Positions 1-12,266 are shown, counted from the first letter of the stretch. The stretch is DNA of 64,000 bases from Anaspis maculata (GCA_949128115.1 OX421966.1:61129416-61193415); one strand, 5' to 3'. A program made the numbers and translations. The notes: generated by a model not told the origin, from the sequence alone.

Positions 1-224
1 ATGACTATATATTCTATTTTATAAATATATATAATTTTAGTGTATAATAATATAATTTTCAGCTGAATTTGTTACCGATCCATGAAGATTTGCAAGAGTT
101 TACCGTTATTACATAGAATGTTTGAGGTTCACTGGAAGAGTTTTCGCTCGGTGACAGTCGGTGCTTGGCTGTCAGTGCCGCGCCATCTTGATCTGGGATA
201 ATATCTTGATTTCTGGTTTTGATT

Positions 225-470
225 TCGGCGACTTGTACTTATATCTCGTTCACTTTTTATTTTCAGTGGAATGAGTTTATGGATAAAAAATAAAGTGACA
301 AGCTGGGGGGGCTACGGCTACGGCTGATGGCACTAGCAAAGTTTTAGAACAAAACTATCAGCGGCCGTCAGCCGTATCTCCCCAGCGCTCCAGCTTGTCA
401 CTTTATTTTTGCTACAAAAAGTCATTCTACTGACAATGGAAAGTGAACGGGATGTACCTAGGTAAACTCG
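225..470. repeat. short inverted repeat (MITE-like)
   Basis: Two arms face each other: AATAAAGTGACAAGCTGG near 287-304 and its complement near 391-408. The similarity continues more weakly outward through AAAGTGAACG-type sequence on both sides. No transposase ORF and no clear target duplication are visible. The short reading frame across it on the minus strand looks incidental. Confidence 0.6.
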
Positions 471-601
471 TAGAATCAGACCGTTGCCGTGGCAGGTGAT
501 GCCAACCGTTGAAAACAAAAAACTTAGTGACCACATAACCTCATGGCAGCGCCCGCCTGGCGTCATTTCCCCCTCTGTTATCATCTGTCCAGCTATACTA
601 C

Positions 602-1130
602 AGGTTCGTGGGTAGGCCCCACGAAATATTAATTTTAGGTGCAGACATGCTGCAAATGAAAGTTGGACAAAAGATTGAGCTCATTTTTGGAGGGAATTTT
701 TTTGAAATCGGATCAACGGTTGCCGAGTTTTCTTCTCTGGAAAACTGCAAATTTTCCAACTTTTTATTCCATGGACCAATTTTAACAATTTTTTTTAAGC
801 AAGAGATAACTGGTTCTTGAACATTTTCCAACAATTTTTTCAAATTTCCCAGGAACTTTCCGGTTGAAAATAATTTTCTCCAAATTATCTTCAATATTTT
901 CTGTGATTCCAACTTCCCACCCGAAGGAACGTTTCGAACAAAAATTTACGTAGGCTCCTGGATACTAGCCGGGGAAAGTTTTGGGGTGACACAACCGATT
1001 TTTTAGCATGTGAACAGATTGCTACCAACTTTTCTTAAACAAAGATGAGTGATTCTTGAACATCTTCAGGCAATTTCTCTTAAAATTCTCTAAGTTTCAC
1101 GAGAGTTTTCCACTGGGTAACCCAGCCTGG
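602..1130 (+). repeat. dispersed repeat R1, copy 1
   Basis: An AT-rich repeat marked by TTCCCACCCGAAGG and, about 50 bp on, GGGGTGACACAACCGATT. The same pair of motifs recurs at about 1460-1555, in weaker form at 29150-29560, and inverted at 34980-35420. The first half also shares a stretch about a large wide aattttttttt-rich segment with the 35 kb copy. Function unknown; probably a decayed transposable element. Confidence 0.55.
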
Positions 1131-1157
1131 CTCATCGAGACCGGACTCAAATAATGA

Positions 1158-1418
1158 AGCCTTTACTAGAGACAATAGCCTTATGAATAAAGATTAGGTA
1201 ATTGCTTTTCCTTAATTTTCTGTTTTTAAAAAAATCACAAAGAATCAGAAACTTCAAGTAATTCTTTGATTCAGGTATTATTGAACATTTGAGCAACTGA
1301 TTGAAATAATAACAATTGTTCAAAGTCTCATTTCCAAATGTTTCTCCGTTTTTTGCTGCTGGATTTTAAGCAAAAGCAATTGATTAATCTTTATTCATAA
1401 GGCCCATTATCTCAATTC
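1158..1418. repeat. inverted-repeat MITE-like element
   Basis: The arms CCTTATGAATAAAGATTA (near 1172) and its complement (near 1387) are 18-bp exact matches. The pairing extends inward through AATTGCTTTT and outward through GAGAYAATRG. The loop is about 140 bp and non-coding. No unambiguous target duplication was found. Confidence 0.6.
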
Positions 1419-1439
1419 TTTAATCTTTTTCTTGAATTC

Positions 1440-1570
1440 TAACTTCTAACTCCATGCTTCCAACTTCCCACCCGAAGGGACGTCTCATTATAAAATTTCC
1501 ATCCGTTCCTTGCTACTCGTCGGGGAAGTTTTGGGGTGACACAACCGATTTTTTTTGTACCTAAGGGTGA
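1440..1570 (+). repeat. dispersed repeat R1, copy 2
   Basis: Repeats the two R1 hallmarks, TTCCCACCCGAAGGGACG and GGGGAAGTTTTGGGGTGAC, in the same order and orientation as copy 1. The sequence from about 1570 to 2700 after it is AT-rich single-copy DNA in which I see no gene. Confidence 0.5.
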
Positions 1571-2839
1571 AACTGAAGAACCCGACTAAGATTAAGATAA
1601 AAGTCAGAATCGTGTTTAGCGTGGTCGATTCAATAGAAAACGATATCATGATGCTTCTCCTGAAGAAAAGCTTCAAAATCTAAGCTTTAGAAAATTAAAA
1701 CAGTTTCAAGTATTTTGGGAGATTTCGAGGAAAATTTTGAGAACTGCAAGTTGGGAGTCTTTTCCTACTAAATCAGATACCGGCAACACGATTACGGGCT
1801 TCAATTTTACGTTCAAAGTGGAAAGTTATTAGGACAAAATGAATAATGGGCAGCCCTCATTCAGGTGTAGTGGAGTACATTTAAATTATCATACGTTCAG
1901 TCGTTCACTCCCGAGTTCACACCTGAAGTTATTGAATCCATAAATCGTATTAATTCACGCCTGTAAACAAACATGCACCTGATGTATCCACCATAAAAAT
2001 TTATTCAATTATTCATAGATCAGCTAGATAAACGAAAACGTTAATCTAATCAAAAACCCGCGAAGATCTTAACGGTGAATTTTATTGGCCGTCAACAAAA
2101 TATTTTTGTGCTGTTCTCGTAAATTCAACACTCCCCAATGCTTCTGCTGAGTCATTCGCCAAATATCGAAGAAGAAGGCAATTGACCTTGCGCCTTGCCC
2201 CGTCATAATCTCTGTAAATCTTTGTTTATTTGGCTGTTACACAGTTAATGCCGTAACATTTATCTTCACTCAGCAGCGTAACGTAAGTAATAGTAAGTAT
2301 CAATTTTCCTCTTGCCACTTGACATTCGAGCACTCGACTCGAGCCACCAAAACGGCTTCTACTTGGGACACTTCCGAAAAGTGTGCCGCCAAGGACGCTT
2401 TTGTCTCAGCAGACATCTCGTTCCATCATCTCGCCCATTCCATTCTCATTTATTACGCTCTTTTTCGTCTTAATATTCAAATTTTGAACTCGCGAATTTG
2501 AACCGTTAGCCACAAGAACGTGTTTGGTAAATTGAAAATAACAACTAAGTAAAGCATATACGGCAGTATAGCAGCAAGAGTTCCAAAAGCGCGAATTCTT
2601 GCGCTCGTGTGTGTTAGAGGCCATAAAACGTTTAGACCATAAACACATCAGGTTCCGCAAAATGATGTCAACAAACTCGAGATATGGATGTCGTTGTGGT
2701 GGAAAAAAATTTGGCTATCTTGGTTGGTAGCACCAAGTGCCCTGGTAGACACTGGCGGCTCCAGCATTTTCGAACAGGGGGTACGGTTCACCGACCAGGC
2801 GCCCTTAAGGTGAGGGCTACAATCAAAACAAGCCTCCTG
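1571..2839. other. no gene recognised
   Basis: The short open frames on both strands overlap each other and show no recognisable motif. Around 2735-2815 lies CACTGGCGGCTCCA followed by CAGGGGGTACGG, a repeat that recurs at 4090-4165. Nothing else can be supported. Confidence 0.4.
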
Positions 2840-2847
2840 CTTCTCTC

Positions 2848-3278
2848 CAGTGGCGTAGGTACCCAGATTTATGGACAAGAGGGGGATCGGAGAAGTTTTG
2901 TGTATATATGTAAAAGATCGACTCTGTACCTACTGAGCGACCGAAGCCACTAACAACTAGCGCCGCAGGCGAAAATTCTTGAGCATAATAGTGATAATAA
3001 TATTGACAATAATAAGCAAAAAAAAGGAGAGCCTTTCTATTTCATTTCGTTCTCTTCCCTTCGACGCTCAGTCAAGACTCAAAAGTGCAAGACTATTCGA
3101 AAAACATAACAATTCTGTTTTTGAAACAGAATGCATGATACCTGTCAAGTAAGTATCAAGCAATCAATCAAATGACTGACCTTACATGTAATCGAATTCG
3201 CCAGGGGATATTAGTCAAAGCCTCTTAGGGAGGGGATAAATCCCCTCCATCCCTCCCCCGTGGGTAGGTACGCCCCTG
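2848..3278. mobile_element. non-autonomous hAT-type MITE with 8-bp TSD
   Basis: The left end CAGTGGCGTAGGTACC and right end GGTAGGTACGCCCCTG are inverted repeats starting CAG(T/G)GGCGTA, typical of hAT MITEs. The element is flanked on both sides by the identical 8-bp duplication CTTCTCTC (2840-2847 and 3279-3286). An 8-bp duplication is the hAT signature. The 431-bp interior has no transposase, so movement would have depended on an enzyme encoded elsewhere. The exact duplication suggests a fairly recent insertion. Confidence 0.88.
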
Positions 3279-3286
3279 CTTCTCTC

Positions 3287-4083
3287 TATGACTTCAGTCG
3301 AACTCTCTATATGTAGTTGATTCATAAACGGTTTCCAAAGAAAAACGATCATGACAACAACTTGTGGCTTTAATAGTATAAATTGAACTCTTCATTTATT
3401 CCACAAAACTAAATTTACACCTATCTGCCTCTTCTGTGATTACCAACAGGGTATTTAGTCAGTCTTCAGTCATAGTAGACCAACTTTCGGTTCTGGCGGA
3501 GTCTGGGGCTCTAGCCCTCAGCAAATTAGAAAATATTTTTTTGCCATGACTTACAGATCGGCGGATCAATTTTTCTAAAACTTGGCTCATAAGAAATACG
3601 GATTTACCCACTCATTGTTTGGTTGGATGCATTATTCCGGGATGTATCTTCTGAAGCTACCATTTCTTCTTTTTCCCGCGAAGTGGGTAATGAGTCACTT
3701 CCCGCCCTCTTACATAGTATGTAATGAATCAATCATCATGATGGTTGTGAGTAATAGTATATTACATACCGAGACGGAAAGAGATTCATTACAGACAAGA
3801 GTCAAAGTAGCTGCCGAGCGCGCCGCGGGCCGATGGTTCGTAGTGGTTTATTTTCACAACATTTTCAAAAGTCAGTAATGAACAATGATTATGGTGGTTG
3901 TGAGTAGAAGCTCTTTCCACCTCCACAGATGTTATGAGAATAGTTCCAAGATTTTATCGCCCGACGTCCAAAACGAATTTTCACAGGTGACATTATCAAT
4001 TTCATTGGTGAGTTTTTATCACGTTAATTATTTTTTACAAAGAGTAATCCATCGGTACTACTTGTGGATTTTTTTTCAAAATT
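3287..4083. other. no gene recognised
   Basis: Contains a weak direct repeat around GATGGTTGTGAGTA (near 3740 and 3890) and a GC-rich spot near 3818-3832. The overlapping open frames have no family motif. Confidence 0.35.
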
Positions 4084-4165
4084 ATAAGCTTGACGTCTGG
4101 CGCCCCTGATTTGCAACAGGGGGTACGGCCGTACCGTCGTACCCCCCGTGGAGCCGCCAGTGACA
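4084..4165. repeat. GC-rich hairpin, second copy of the CTGGCG repeat
   Basis: CAGGGGGTACGG and its complement CCGTACCGTCGTACCCCC form a near-perfect hairpin, framed by CTGGCG and CGCCAG ends. A related single arm lies at about 2744-2783. This looks like a small foldback repeat present twice. Confidence 0.5.
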
Positions 4166-5000
4166 GGCTCGCTCGCGCGCCCACAGAACTTCCAGAAAAG
4201 AGGTTGATGGTGATGGTATCGCGCGAGTCCTTTTTGGACTGCTTCCAAGTTTTTGTAGGTTATTGTAACAGGTATTTGACCCTCATTTCGACGCGAATCC
4301 TGTGCATAATCCGGGTGTGTTTATTGGATTCCGTGGGCGTTTATTAAGCGCTGGTTTACGTAATGCCGGGTAAACGGTTAACGAAAGGCGATTTTAGCTA
4401 TGGGCTCAGTTATCCAACACTTGGTTGCAAATTTTATGCGGAGAATTGTCTCGAGAATTGTATCCAAGCGCCTCGGGCCGGGTGCCACAATAAATTTGAT
4501 AATGCGTTAGCGAACGGGAAAACCTGCAGTTAACATAACAGATGTATCCACCTCCTCATACTTATGATGGAAGATAAAACTGGCTGGTGAATATCATGCG
4601 ATTCATAGATCCTGAAGATCCAGAAAAGAATTCTGTCCAGTGTTCAGCTGTAGGTACTACAGAGGCGCTGTGCACATTTTTGTATCTCCCGCCCATATCA
4701 GCACCCTCATGCGGCAGTTGCAAACATGTTTGTGAGGAGAATTGTCAATATTGAAGTTTATGAAGTGTTAAAATTGACATTTGCAGGTGATATGATTTAG
4801 CCCAGGTACTATCGTGTTCCAGCATAAACTAATTTATAGTCGGCCAAATTTTTCATAAAACGACAGTAAAGAGTGTCTGCTATAACATACCAAAAGTCCC
4901 CTAAGATCCCGTGTCGGCGTCTCCCTTTTTGGGGCGTTTTTCTGAAATGACAGTTACGTTATAAGTATAACACACAGATATTGGGACGGGCGCCTGTCAC

Positions 5001-5071
5001 CCGGAATAGCTCAGTGGCAAAGGCCTGCTTTCCGATTGATGGATCGCTAGCTCGATTCCCCTTCGAGACAC
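5001..5071 (+). other. tRNA-like sequence in left arm of palindrome
   Basis: TAGCTCAGTGGCAAAGG matches the A-box/D-arm consensus of eukaryotic tRNAs, and GCTCGATTCCCC about 40 bp downstream resembles a B box. The acceptor ends do not pair and the anticodon arm is unconvincing, so this is a tRNA-derived sequence (SINE-like promoter) and not a working tRNA gene. It is mirrored in the right arm. Confidence 0.5.
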
Positions 5072-5483
5072 AATTTCTTTTTCGTGAAAGTGATTTTTTC
5101 CTTATCCTAAAAATTATTCAAGGGATGAAGTGCTTATTTTGAAGCATTTTCGATTTTTTTCTCAAGAAAATGAATCTATTAATACGAGTTCTGGACACAC
5201 AAACTAGAGGACAAGTGGAAATGCTCGTCCAGCATTATTATTGAAAATACCCAAATACAATTTCGCAATGGCAGGTAGCTGCATTTTATGAGTTGAAAAC
5301 TGTGATGAACAAGCCATGATGACCTCACCGAGGGCATCACAGCTCATTGTTTATGTGTCCAGAACTCGTATTAATAGATTCATTTTCTTGAGAAAAAAGT
5401 CGAAAATGCTTCAAAATAGGCACTCTTATCCCTTGGGTAATTTTCAGGAGGAGGGAAAAATCACTTTCACGAAAAAAAAATTG

Positions 5484-5554
5484 TGTCTCGAAGGAGAATT
5501 GAACTAGCGATCCATCAATCGGGAAGCAGAGCCTTTGCCACTGAGCTATTCCGG
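5484..5554 (-). other. tRNA-like sequence in right arm of palindrome
   Basis: Inverted partner of the 5001-5071 module with a few substitutions: the A-box-like TAGCTCAGTGGCAAAGG is exact, and the B-box-like part reads AGTTCAATTCTCC. Keeping the A box identical in both arms could reflect gene conversion between arms or recent formation of the palindrome. Confidence 0.45.
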
Positions 5555-5776
5555 GTGACAGGCGCCCGTCCCAGTATCTGTGTGTTATACTTAGATAACG
5601 TAACTGTCATATTTCAGAAAAAAACGCCCCAAAAAGGGGGACGCCGACACGGGATCTTAGGGGACTTTTGGTATGTTATAGCAGACACTCTTTACTGTCA
5701 TTTTATGAGAAATTTGGCCGACCATAAATTAGTTCACGCTTCGACTTAAATAGCACCTAAAATACCTGGGCTAATT

Positions 5777-6908
5777 ATTCCAAATAGCATTGTTGTTATG
5801 GAAACAGATAACTTCCTGCAGAAAGTGCAAAAAATTGCTACTTTTGGCGCTGGAAGCAAATCCGCACAGTGCCTTGGTATTTAGCGTTTTGTCATAATTG
5901 TCGTAGATACAAAAATCGCATATCGCCTTTTACGAATTTTGCTGCAAGAAAAACTGCTCTCCCTTTATTTGTATCTTCCTCTGATAAACACAGACTGAAA
6001 CAGTTACTTGAACTTGCATGTAGTGATGATAAATCTGTTTATCGTGCCGTAATTGATGATCCGGATTGCAATTGTATGCACATGCGACAGCCCAAAACCC
6101 AATCTTAACGATCCGAATACCGTTTTGTCATCGATTTCAGACGTCATACGGTCTGCTCAGGAATCCTTTAATGAGATTAAATCTGCATTTTATTGAATGT
6201 TTACACCGTACTTCAGTTGGTTATAAGTACATTATTGTTTTTAGTGTAAGTATATACCTACACTTTTTGTTTTTGATCAAGCATAACCGGCTACATTGTC
6301 GTCCTTTTGAAATTAATATATGATCGCAGTGACGATCAAAAGTTGAAAGATTAAGCTGTGACATTTCTGAAGCGGAATCTCAGGTTCAACGTACACCACA
6401 GAGAATAACAATTTTTGAATAAATGGTGTAGCCGGTATCAGTACCAGAATCTCGACCTAATGAGTGCCTATCTGTCTTCGTATAAAAAGAGCCACAGGCC
6501 GAAAACCCGAAACTATACATGGGTATAATACATACAGTGTGTCTGGGAAGTACCGCATCCATACAGCTGGTTCTTGCTGCTATCTCTTATGAAGGAAACA
6601 GAGAGTGATTAAATATAATTGTAATGTATTTTTGTGGAGCTATGGAGGGCGAAAATGTGGTTCTTCGACACCTACATTTCCGTCATTTTAAAAGATTCAA
6701 GTACGTAAACTGGTTCAACACAGATTTAGGAGTTGAAAATATTGTTACGTATTCCGCGTACGAGTTCGATTATAATTGAGACGATCGTTTTAAAACACAC
6801 ACTGTTTAGTACTGCGTACTACAATGAATACACGCCAACAATTATTTACGCTCGGAGATATCGCAGGTACTTCGCTTTTATCAGCTCCTTACCACTTCGC
6901 ATTCCAAT
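5777..6908. other. mostly unassigned; one weak ORF at 5869-6108
   Basis: A 79-codon plus-strand frame (5869-6108) ends in a Cys-rich segment DDPDCNCMHM but has no recognisable domain or supported splice sites, so I do not call it a gene. About 6765-6880 resembles 11455-11545, the intron-like sequence of the minus-strand gene next door, suggesting an old local duplication. Confidence 0.3.
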
Positions 6909-9230
6909 TCAATACTGCCCGTGAGCTGACAGTTGATGCCTTATACAGGGTGTTTCAGGGATGATAGCAAAAAGTTCAACTATGGGTAGATCTCGTCAAA
7001 ATATGACGAAAACCTATATAGTCCGGATGCTAGTTGAAAGTACCTTGCATTTTTTGATGAGAAGATGCCACTCGGTAGAAATGTTCTTTGCATCATACTC
7101 TTCCGATCCAGAAAGGTAGCCATCAGCGCCATCCATGCCGGCAGCGTATACAGGGTGAAACAGAAAAAAAAAGTTGGAAAATTATATTTAAATAACCGAA
7201 GCATGTGGAGACGTGTAATTCACCACATAAATTGACTGTTTTATGCTCACAAAATCAGAGCAAACCGTTGTTGATTACCTTGAACCGTCTTTGAAATGTA
7301 GGGGGAAAACAGAAAAAAAGCAAAAAACACTCTTTTTTACATGAATAAGTAATTCTTAGAGATATTGACACAATACTTGATATTTCTACAAAAAGTAATG
7401 CTAGAAATGATATGACCTGGGTAGCCAATTCCTAAGTCAACTATTTCCAGAGATACGATTGTCAACTATTTTTTTCTTCTTGAGCACCATCTTGAATCTG
7501 CCCTGTGAGGCATCGTTGAAAAAGTGACTGGTTATTATAATAATGGTAACATGAAATCATTGCATCGCAAAAACAACCTCCTCATCATAATTTAGTGACC
7601 TCTTCGGCGGGAAAGAATTGTCATTCACGTATTTTTTGGCTCTTCAAAGCTTTAGTGCCCATGATGGCATTTGCAACATCTGGAATGGTGAAATATGTTA
7701 CGCATTATGAACCTTGATGTACTCTGAGGTAGCCTACCAAGTTTCACCATTATCAATTAAACGGTTTGTTCTTAAAAGCTGTTTGAACAAAATTAGTGTC
7801 GTTATTTTATGAAAAATTCAAAATATTGGGTCTCTCACCCTCACTTGATCCCTCACCGAGGATAGCCTGAAACCAAAAGTCTCCGAATTTTTTATGATAA
7901 TGGTTCAGTGGGAAGTGCTCTTCAATGTTTAGTTGTCAAAAATTGCATAGTTGCGTTCAGATTCCAGACAGAGAGCGACAAAGAAATTCATGCAGTAAAA
8001 GAAGACATAAATCACAGTCGAGAAAAAACTAGTCCAGAGCTAGACTGAAAGCTGTCCGGAGACCTTGCTTTTTATAACATAAATGTGCTATTTGGTACAC
8101 TGTTGAAACCTTAAGTTGATAGTGTTTTGAGCCTTTCACCCACGCTTGAGAGTCTTACAGAACCTGTGTATTGCGGGAAGCCTATCTAAGAGGGAAATTT
8201 CCAGGATTTCTCCGTTGCATTGAAAGTTGTGTCTTTTTTTCACTGCATGAACTTCTTTGTCGCCCTCTGTCTGGAATTTGAACGCAACTATGCAGATTTT
8301 GACAACTACACATTGAAGAGCAGTTCTCAGTGAACCATTAGCATAAAATTTTTGGAGACTTTCGGTTTCAGGCTTTCCTCAACGAGGGATCGAATAAGGG
8401 TGAGAGATCCAATATTTTGCATTTTCCATAAAAAAATTAAACAAATTTTGTTCAAACAGCTTTCAAGAACAAACCTTTCAATTGATGATCGCAAAACTTG
8501 ATGAGCTACTTCAAAGTACATCAAGGGTCATAATGCGTAACATATTTTACCATTCCAGATGTTGCAAATGCCGTCATGGGCACTAAAGCTTTGAAGAGCC
8601 AGAAAATACGTGAATGGCAATTCTTTCCCGCCGAAGAGGTCACTAAATTATGACAAGGAGGTTGTTTTTACGATGCAATGATTACATATTACCATTATTA
8701 TAATAACCAATCTCTTTTTCAACGATGCATCACAGGGCAGATTCAAGATGGTGCTCAAGAAGAAAAAAAAAGTTGACAATCGTATTTTTGGAAATAGTTG
8801 GCTTAGGAATTGGTTATCCAGCTCATATCATTTTTAACATTACTTTTTGTAGAAATACCAAGTATTGTGTCAATATCTCTAAGAATCACTTATTTATGTA
8901 AAAAAGAGTGTTTTTTGCTTTTTTGCTGTTTTTCCCCTACATTTCAAAGACGGTTCAAGATAATCAAGAACGGTTTGCTGTGACTTCATAAGCATAAAAC
9001 AGTTGATGTATGTGGTAAATTACAAGTCTCCACATGCTTCGGTTATTTAAATATAATTTTCCAACTTTTTTTTTCTGTTTCACCCTGTATACGCCGCCGG
9101 CATGGATGGCGCTGATGGCTACCTTTCTGGATCGGAAGAGTATGATGCAAGGGACATTTCCAGTAAGTAGCATCTTCTCATCAAAAAATGCAAGGTTCAT
9201 TCCATTTTATGCAACTAGCATCCGGACTAA

Positions 9231-11037
9231 TATACCATTTTGCAAAGTTCGGCCTAATACCCTTGACAGACTGCACCTTGATGACCATTGAGTGTATTGA
9301 TCATTAACGTTAAATGACGATTGCAAATTTGGGGGTGACACACTGCAAATCGTAATAAGCCTATGAGCTTGCGCCGTAGCGCATGAATAAACGTGGCGAT
9401 CAATTTTCCCCTAAAATGTCAATGTCAAATTGTCGAATGGTCCGGAGTATTGGGCTATTATTGCCCTTATTATCTATAATTATAATATTAATTTCATATT
9501 TTTGGTGAGGTGTGAGGTGGTATTTAGCTTAGATTCCATTCAATCAAGAAAGCGTGGTGTGAACATTGCAAGCAATAACAAAGTAATTATTGCTTGCATT
9601 GTTCACACCACATCATACCATCTTTATTTGTTGCCAAAATATAAGATAATGAATTTGTATTGAGTCGAAAGAAATGGAGGAAAAGAAGAATAAGAGACTG
9701 ATGATTTGGTCAATAACCTGATCAAAATCGCATAGCCCCATAGTCTAACCAACTTTGAAACGCGGCCCTGATTTATGTGCGCAACTGGCAAGTGGCAAGG
9801 CAACTGACAGATGCATGTTATAGTTCAATATGTCTGTATCTATCGTATGTACTTTCCATTTCGCTTGCTTTTGTGAAATTTCACATTTTTCACGACGGAC
9901 GTTCTGGAAATCCATTCCCTCATCAATAAATTTGACTTTGTCAAAGACAGAGAGTACCACCAACCGATACTGTGCTGCAAGTTCGCAATGTTCGTATCAT
10001 CCAACTTTCGCGAACAGGTGCAGGCGGTCATTTCTTATGTAAAGCGAAGAGATTTCTTGATTTTTCGTACGTGCTTATACGTGCACGCTACGGGAATTAT
10101 ATACCTACTTGTCTCACAGATACTTACGAAAACCCATCTCCTCATCAATAAATTCGACTTTGCCCAAAAATAAAGTGCCGCCAATCTATATCCGGCTGCC
10201 CGTTTGCAGTGTTCGTATCATCCAAATTTCGCGAATAGGTGATCATTTCTTATGTTTTTTGAGTTTTTATTTTTTCGTACGTGCTTATACGTGCACACTA
10301 CGGGCATTATCTCATAATTTGGTACAAGAGATGTTGTTGTAAGAAGCAAGACACAAAATCCAGTTTCTCCATTCCAGAAATACGTGTCTGAATGGCGTAC
10401 TGAAATAACGGAATTGATGACAAATGATAGATATGGCGATTCATTGCAGAAAAGCTGGCCAATGATATTCAAAAATCACGGCGATGATGCACGACCACCG
10501 GCGATTATTCGGCGATTATGGTTACACCTAGTTAATGACCATTAAGGTCCTAAATGACGTTCTAAATGATCATTAAGTAAATAACGACGTGACCCACTCG
10601 TCATTTATATCGTAATTTACGCTTGATGATCATCAAGTTTTCCAGTCTGTCAAGGGTATAATGACGAAGATACAGCCCTACAAAGTTCACTTTTTTCAGA
10701 TTTCAAAAATTTGTAACTCAGGAACGTTTCGACAAATTCAGCTTTAATTCAGCAAAAACTGATTTGTCATAATCATCTATCAACCTGCCAAAGGGAAGAA
10801 TTCAACCAGTAGTGTAGGAGTTATTTATGAGGGTCATATTTATGACCCCTCATAACTTCTACGCCACTGATTGGATTCTCTCCAAATTTTGCAGGTTGAT
10901 AGATGATAATGAAAAACTGCTCAATTAAAGCTAAATTTGTCTGAACGTTTCTGAGTTACAAATTTTTGAAATCCGAAAAAGGTGAACTTTGGAGGGCTGT
11001 ATCTTCGTTATTAGGCCGAACTTTTCAGAATGGTATA
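9231..11037. mobile_element. nested inverted-repeat element N1
   Basis: The left end TATACCATTTTGCAAAG and right complement CTTTTCAGAATGGTATA are diverged inverted repeats. The arms continue through GTTCGGCCTAAT and CGAAGATACAGCCC (10664-10677, 10994-11007) to a small loop near 10820. N1 lies within the right arm of the 6944-11110 palindrome: the intact left arm lacks it. The shared flanking dinucleotide is TA, but the exact edge is uncertain by 1-2 bp. The left arm of N1 is itself split by N2. Confidence 0.65.
9258..10658. mobile_element. nested element N2 (TACCCTTGACAG end), 3-bp TSD
   Basis: 1401 bp with ends TACCCTTGACAGACTG and CAGTCTGTCAAGGGTA, flanked by TAA (9255-9257 and 10659-10661). 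Removing it with one TAA gives GGCCTAATGACGAAG, the same length as GGCCTAATAACGAAG in the opposite arm of N1; this confirms the edges and the 3-bp duplication. The interior contains a short direct repeat (CTCATCAATAAATTYGACTT at about 9928 and 10138). No transposase is visible. Confidence 0.75.
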
Positions 11038-11685
11038 CAGGCTTTCGTCATATTTTGACGAGATCTATTCGCAGTTAAATTTTTTGCTATCATCCCTGAA
11101 ACATCCTGTATAGGCCTCCGGATAGTGTTCCCAAACTTTCCATCATCTTCCAGCAAACTCGACAGTGACCCGACATACGATTTTCTAGGCGACTCCCAAA
11201 CAATCCCACATATTTCGCGTATAATTCTGCCAGAGCTGGCGCCGCCGCCAAATAGACCAATGTGTCTTGATCAGGCGTTGGAGTCTCCATGTATTTTAAT
11301 GCCATCATGTATACTCTAGAAATGTCCAGAGTTCCGCGCATTTGTACACTGCGGCTGTGGAAGAGTTTAGAAATATCGCGTGTTTATCATATTGCATAGG
11401 AATCGTCGCTCGTAGCAATATTAAGTACTTTGATTAGCATTGTTATGAATTTGCGTTGGGTACTTCTATAATTAAGAGACGAACGTTTATTGCTACGTAC
11501 TACCGAATACACGTCAATTATTATTCGCACTTGAGTATATCGCTTTGGCTAACTTGGCACTTGGCCGATCACTGGCTCACTGACGCTGTGAATTGAAATT
11601 TGGTGTCGGTTAGCTCGTCTCCGCTTGTATACTCCGAGTGTTACCTTTGGGAACATTCGACAGGCTCTTTGGCATATTCCACATT

Positions 11686-12266
11686 TAGTCCGGGAGGCAG
11701 TGAACATTTTTGGTACTTATTTTATCAGTCACCAAATATAGATAGGATTGTTCAGTTAGTGATACTAACCATCTATTGCTAAGTTTGGCTCAAACTTTCC
11801 GATGGGTTGAGAAACAACATGCCTTTGAAAATTCAAAGGCGTTTCACTTATTTTCACACTTATGAAAATGGTTTTACCAACAAGGCGTATGCCAAAGTTG
11901 ACTAGAAAAGATAGTCTGGCTGATCTCTGGCGATGGAAAATATGTCTGGCTCGTCAAAAACTAACTCGTCACTAACTCGTCAAACTAATTTTTTTTGACG
12001 GGCCAGACATATTTTCCATCGCCAGAGATCAGCCAGACTATATTTTCTAGTCAACTTTGACATACGCCTTGTTGGTAAAACCATTTTCATAAGTGTGAAA
12101 ATAAGTCAAACGCCTTTGAATTTTCAAAGGCATTTTCTTTCTCAACCCATCGGAAAGTTTGAGCCAAACTTAGCAATAGATGGTTAGTATCACTAACTGA
12201 ACAATCTTGTCTATATTTGGTGACTGAGAAAATAAGTACCAAAAATGTTCACTGCCTCCCGGACTA
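11686..12266. mobile_element. palindromic element (TAGTCCGGGAGG end) in an exon
   Basis: A 581-bp near-perfect palindrome. Ends are TAGTCCGGGAGGCAG and CTGCCTCCCGGACTA, flanked by ATT (11683-11685 and 12267-12269). The ~280-bp arms meet at a short loop near 11960-11995. It interrupts the minus-strand gene; removing it with one ATT keeps the exon frame (AAV|NVEYAK), which supports the boundaries independently. It has no coding capacity. Confidence 0.83.

Larger units (their letters stand above)
4798..5773. mobile_element. palindromic foldback element (TAGCCCAGG end)
   Basis: A 976-bp element made of two ~430-bp inverted arms around a short spacer near 5215-5340. Ends are TAGCCCAGGTA and TACCTGGGCTA, flanked by the 3-bp duplication ATT (4795-4797 and 5774-5776). 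Each arm carries a tRNA-like module (separate entries). There is no convincing transposase ORF; frames in the right arm are imposed by the inverted repeat. The same terminal sequence recurs at 29923-31793 and 39271-40860. Confidence 0.82.
6944..11110. mobile_element. large palindromic element, TACAGGGTG ends, TA target
   Basis: Two ~1.1-kb inverted arms (6944-~8060 and ~8170-9230 plus 11038-11110) surround a ~100-bp centre. The ends TACAGGGTGTTTCAGGG and its complement are flanked by TA (6942-6943 and 11111-11112), as expected of Tc1/mariner-type targets. An internal TACAGGGTGAAACAG motif occurs in both arms near 7150 and 9080. The right arm contains two nested insertions (9231-11037 and 9258-10658). 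There is no transposase ORF. It interrupts the last exon of the minus-strand gene. Confidence 0.75.

Noticed and set aside
5001..5071. Functional tRNA gene
   Set aside because: A-box and B-box-like motifs are present, but acceptor ends do not pair and the anticodon arm is not convincing.
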